Below are positions 7,935 through 10,313 of a stretch of 10,313 bases of DNA, piece by piece; within the stretch, counting starts at the first letter, position 1, and each line of letters begins with the position of its first letter. A program made the position numbers and the translations under genes. This DNA is from Lachnospiraceae bacterium. Its GTDB lineage: Bacteria; Bacillota; Clostridia; Lachnospirales; Lachnospiraceae. The notes beneath the pieces were generated by a model. It searched no databases. It saw nothing but the letters and a program-made list of their open reading frames with translations, and had not been told where the DNA came from. The DNA lies in assembly GCA_022790905.1 (NCBI GenBank), contig JAAVYC010000084.1:1-10313 (forward strand). The letters are read 5' to 3'.

Positions 7935-7940
7935 CCTCCT
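7935..7940 (-). promoter_or_regulatory. Strong Shine-Dalgarno of mutL overlapping the mutS stop
   Basis: AGGAGG on the minus strand lies 8 bases upstream of the mutL ATG and shares bases with the last codons of mutS (stop at 7939-7941). This supports the chosen mutL start. It also suggests mutL can be translated independently even if ribosomes fail to reach the end of the frameshifted mutS. Confidence 0.8.
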
Positions 7941-8796
7941 ACCAGCGATTTTTTAATTTATTCTGAAGCTCATACAATTTATTCAGTGCCTCGATCGGTG
8001 TCAGATTTCCGACATCAATCTCTTTTAATTCTGTTAGAATATCGTCGTCTTTTACGGTATCGAATAGGGAAATCTGCGCCAAGTCCACCTCATCTAGCCC
8101 CTCTTTTTTCTTTTTACCTGAACTCATCTTCTCTTTTGCGGTCCCAATCTGTTTCGCAAAATCCGCGATATCATGGCGGCTCAACTCTCCCGCGATTTCT
8201 TTCGCCCGCTCAATCACCGACTCTGGAACGCCCGCTAATTTTGCCACCTGAATCCCATAACTCTTATCCGCACCACCTTTTACGATCTTTCTAAGGAAAA
8301 CAATCTCGTCTCCTTTTTCTTTGACAGCAATACAATAATTATTGACATTGTCAAGTTTGCCTTCCAATTCGGTCAGTTCATGATAATGCGTAGCAAATAG
8401 CGTCTTTGCCCCTAAAAGTTTTGGATTGCTGATATGTTCCACTACTGCCCAGGCAATGCTAAGCCCATCGAAAGTAGAAGTGCCGCGTCCAATCTCATCC
8501 AAAATCAAAAGACTATCCTTTGTGGCATTGCGCAAAATATTTGCCACCTCCGTCATCTCAACCATAAACGTACTCTGTCCAGAAGCCAGGTCATCGGAGG
8601 CGCCAACCCTTGTAAAAATCCGATCCACAATTCCAATATTCGCAGATTCTGCCGGAACAAAACAGCCGATCTGCGCCATAAGCACAATCAGGGCTGTCTG
8701 CCTCATGTAAGTGGATTTTCCTGCCATATTGGGTCCGGTGATCACCGCGATACGGTTCTTTTGATTGTCCAAATAAGTATCATTTGCGATAAACAT
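7939..8796 (-). CDS. mutS: MutS C-terminal fragment: ABC-type ATPase domain and clamp-binding tail
   Basis: This frame encodes 285 residues from an internal ATG at 8794-8796, and stays open upstream as far as 8844. Walker A GPNMAGKST is at 21-29, the signature region ASGQSTFMVEM at 71-81, Walker B LLILDEIGRGTSTFDG at 96-111 and the H-loop ATHYHE at 135-140. The dimerising helix-turn-helix is at the C-terminus. QISLF at 241-245 matches the sliding-clamp-binding motif. Every ATPase motif is intact, which suggests the break is recent. No convincing ribosome binding site precedes the ATG, so it is listed as a coding remnant, not an independent gene, though weak internal initiation cannot be excluded. 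Confidence 0.85.
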   Translation of the reverse strand: MFIANDTYLDNQKNRIAVITGPNMAGKSTYMRQTALIVLMAQIGCFVPAESANIGIVDRIFTRVGASDDLASGQSTFMVEMTEVANILRNATKDSLLILDEIGRGTSTFDGLSIAWAVVEHISNPKLLGAKTLFATHYHELTELEGKLDNVNNYCIAVKEKGDEIVFLRKIVKGGADKSYGIQVAKLAGVPESVIERAKEIAGELSRHDIADFAKQIGTAKEKMSSGKKKKEGLDEVDLAQISLFDTVKDDDILTELKEIDVGNLTPIEALNKLYELQNKLKNRW

Positions 8797-10313
8797 ATCA
8801 TAGAGATCATCTTTTCCACAACCGGATGTCTGCCGCCCTTTATTTCAATATGCCCTGTTTTATTCAATTTAGGACGACAATAGCGATTCTGCTCTGATAC
8901 GACTGCGAGAGATGCAAAAACATCGGTTTTTGCAATTGCCTTCGCCGTCTTTTGAATCCGAATGACATGTTCTGCGATCTGTTCTCTGATTTGTCGAAAC
9001 ATTTCATATTCCAGCTGTACAAGTTTATCTTCCGCACCCAAAATCATATCTTCTAACTCTTTTAACCGCGGCGTAATATAGCGCTCAGCATTCGTCAGCG
9101 TCTGCTTTCTCGTATAGTAATCCGGTACCAAATCCTTAAAAGAATTGGTCACTTCCAGATAATAGCCAAATACCTTATTATATTTAATCTTTAAATTTCG
9201 GATTCCTGTTTTTTCCCTCTCCTGTGTTTCTAATTCCACCAACCAGTCTTTTCCCTCGGTTTTTGCCAGACGCAGCGTATCAATCTCCTCATGATATCCA
9301 TCTTTTAAAATTCCGCCCTCTTTTACGGCAATCGGGGGCTCTTCTTGAATCGATGCGTCGATAAGCCGGTATAAATCTTCTAGTGTGTCGAGATCCTGAT
9401 ACAGGTTCCGCATTTTTGCAGACTGAAAATCGGACAAAATCTGCCGAATATGCGGGAGCATCCCAATGGAATTTTTAAATGCGATCAGATCCCTTGGATT
9501 TGCCGTCTGATATGTAATTTTTGTCAAAAGACGCTCTAAATCATAGACAGGATTCAGATATTCCCGCACCTCTTCTCGCTCCATCACTCTCCCGCTCAGC
9601 TCTTCGATGGCGTCCAAACGCAGTTCTATTTCTTTTTTCTCTATCAAAGGCTGCTCTAAGAAAGAACGAAGTGTCCTAGCCCCCATCGCCGTCTTCGTCT
9701 TATCCAATACCCAGAGCAGGGAACCGCGCTTTGCCTTTTCCCGCATCGTCTCTGTCAATTCCAGGTTTCTTCTCGTAGAGCTGTCTAAAATCATAAATTT
9801 TCCGGTGACATAGGGATGAATGGAAGTCATATGATCTAGGGAGTTTTTCTGCGTCTCTAGAAGATATTTTAAAAGAGCTCCCGCAGACAGGATACCGCAG
9901 TCAAAATCGTTTAGTCCGATCCCCTCTAATGAATTGATGTGAAAATGTTCTTTGAGGGTATTTTCACACAGTGCATCGTCAAAATACCAGTGATCTAGGG
10001 AATAAAATACACTCTCCATGCGATATTTTAGATCCTCGATATCTAGTCCGCTCATAAACAATGCCTCGTTGCAGATAATTTCCGTCGGGGAAAACTTATA
10101 GATCTCGTCAATCAGCTTTCGCTCATTTTCCACTTCCGTTACCAAAAAATCTCCGGTAGTCACATCTGCCGTCGCAATCCCAAACCGATCTGCAAACACG
10201 ATGCACATAATATAATTATTTTTTCCCTCTTCTAGCGCCTGCTCGTTGAGATTCGTTCCCGGCGTCACCACTCGAATCACTTCTCGCTTTACAATTCCTT
10301 TTGCCTGTTTTGG
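8742..10313 (-). CDS. mutS: MutS N-terminal fragment: mismatch-recognition (partial), connector, core and clamp regions
   Basis: The frame is open through the right edge and encodes 523 visible residues. The edge codons read PKQAKGIVKREVIRVVTPGT, the end of the MutS mismatch-recognition domain. The GTG at 10278-10280 is therefore an internal valine, not the true start. The connector domain follows, with FADRFGIATADVTTGDF. The core (lever) contains STRRNLELTETMR and the GSLLWVLDKTKTAMGARTLR segment. The clamp-like part contains KIKYNKVFGYYLEVTNS and YYTRKQTLTNAERY. The fragment ends with IKGGRHPVVEKMIS, then about 19 out-of-frame residues to a stop at 8742. Alone it would lack the ATPase and could not complete the repair cycle. 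Confidence 0.9.
   Translation of the reverse strand, partial: PKQAKGIVKREVIRVVTPGTNLNEQALEEGKNNYIMCIVFADRFGIATADVTTGDFLVTEVENERKLIDEIYKFSPTEIICNEALFMSGLDIEDLKYRMESVFYSLDHWYFDDALCENTLKEHFHINSLEGIGLNDFDCGILSAGALLKYLLETQKNSLDHMTSIHPYVTGKFMILDSSTRRNLELTETMREKAKRGSLLWVLDKTKTAMGARTLRSFLEQPLIEKKEIELRLDAIEELSGRVMEREEVREYLNPVYDLERLLTKITYQTANPRDLIAFKNSIGMLPHIRQILSDFQSAKMRNLYQDLDTLEDLYRLIDASIQEEPPIAVKEGGILKDGYHEEIDTLRLAKTEGKDWLVELETQEREKTGIRNLKIKYNKVFGYYLEVTNSFKDLVPDYYTRKQTLTNAERYITPRLKELEDMILGAEDKLVQLEYEMFRQIREQIAEHVIRIQKTAKAIAKTDVFASLAVVSEQNRYCRPKLNKTGHIEIKGGRHPVVEKMISMICLSQMILIWTIKRTVSR

Larger units (their letters stand above)
7939..10313 (-). pseudogene. mutS: mutS, frameshifted DNA mismatch repair ATPase (5' end beyond the right edge)
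   Basis: The two overlapping minus-strand frames 8742-10313 and 7939-8796 together make one MutS of about normal size. Roughly the first 90 residues are missing beyond the window, and the visible parts add up to about 790 aligned residues. The switch lies near 8799-8810. Frame one reads GGRHPVVEKMIS and then leaves the family sequence; the other frame resumes at DMFIANDTYLDN. Adding one base at the junction gives an uninterrupted MutS with no extra or missing residues, so a single-base deletion is the simplest reading. It may be a real mutation, a sequencing error or, less likely, a programmed shift. The gene begins the mutL-miaA operon. Confidence 0.88.

Noticed and set aside
8426..8883. Plus-strand open frames opposite mutS, including one of 149 codons
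   Set aside because: They lie antisense to strongly conserved MutS coding sequence, show no family features and have no ribosome binding site; they are shadow frames. The same applies to plus-strand frames opposite mreC, mreB, radC, miaA and the PLP enzyme.
10278..10280. GTG as the start of the first mutS frame
   Set aside because: The reading frame and MutS similarity continue upstream to the window edge (KGIVKREVIRVVTPGT), so this codon is an internal valine.

Overview
The window is a densely packed bacterial chromosome segment in which every supported gene lies on the minus strand, so transcription runs from high to low coordinates. Gene content and order, AT-rich low-GC codon use, purine-rich ribosome binding sites, stop/start overlaps and the divergent MreB all suggest a Firmicutes/Clostridia genome, most likely Lachnospiraceae. 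The family-level placement is an inference from recall; no search was run.

In transcription order, the right half holds mutS (5' end outside the window), mutL, miaA and a PLP-dependent methionine gamma-lyase-family gene. These four are separated by at most 12 bases or overlap by 4, so they look like one operon joining mismatch repair, tRNA A37 prenylation and a probable sulfur amino-acid enzyme. mutS is broken by a one-base frameshift just before the ATPase domain. One frame carries the mismatch-recognition, connector, core and clamp regions; the other carries the complete ATPase and the C-terminal beta-clamp-binding motif. mutL and miaA are intact.

The only real intergenic space is 3581-3847 (267 bases). 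It holds a compact, roughly 100-base palindromic element with several nested hairpins and short direct repeats, plus a weak candidate promoter for the next operon.

The left half is radC followed by mreB, mreC, mreD and the start of a class B penicillin-binding protein (PBP2 type), the classic cell-elongation cluster. Gaps are 10-20 bases or short overlaps. The MreB is divergent: several positions normally invariant in the nucleotide pocket are changed, including the glutamate expected to activate water for ATP hydrolysis. No tRNA, rRNA, CRISPR array, insertion sequence, prophage gene or convincing intrinsic terminator was found. The two points most worth a second look are the mutS frameshift and the altered MreB active site; no wholly new system is evident.
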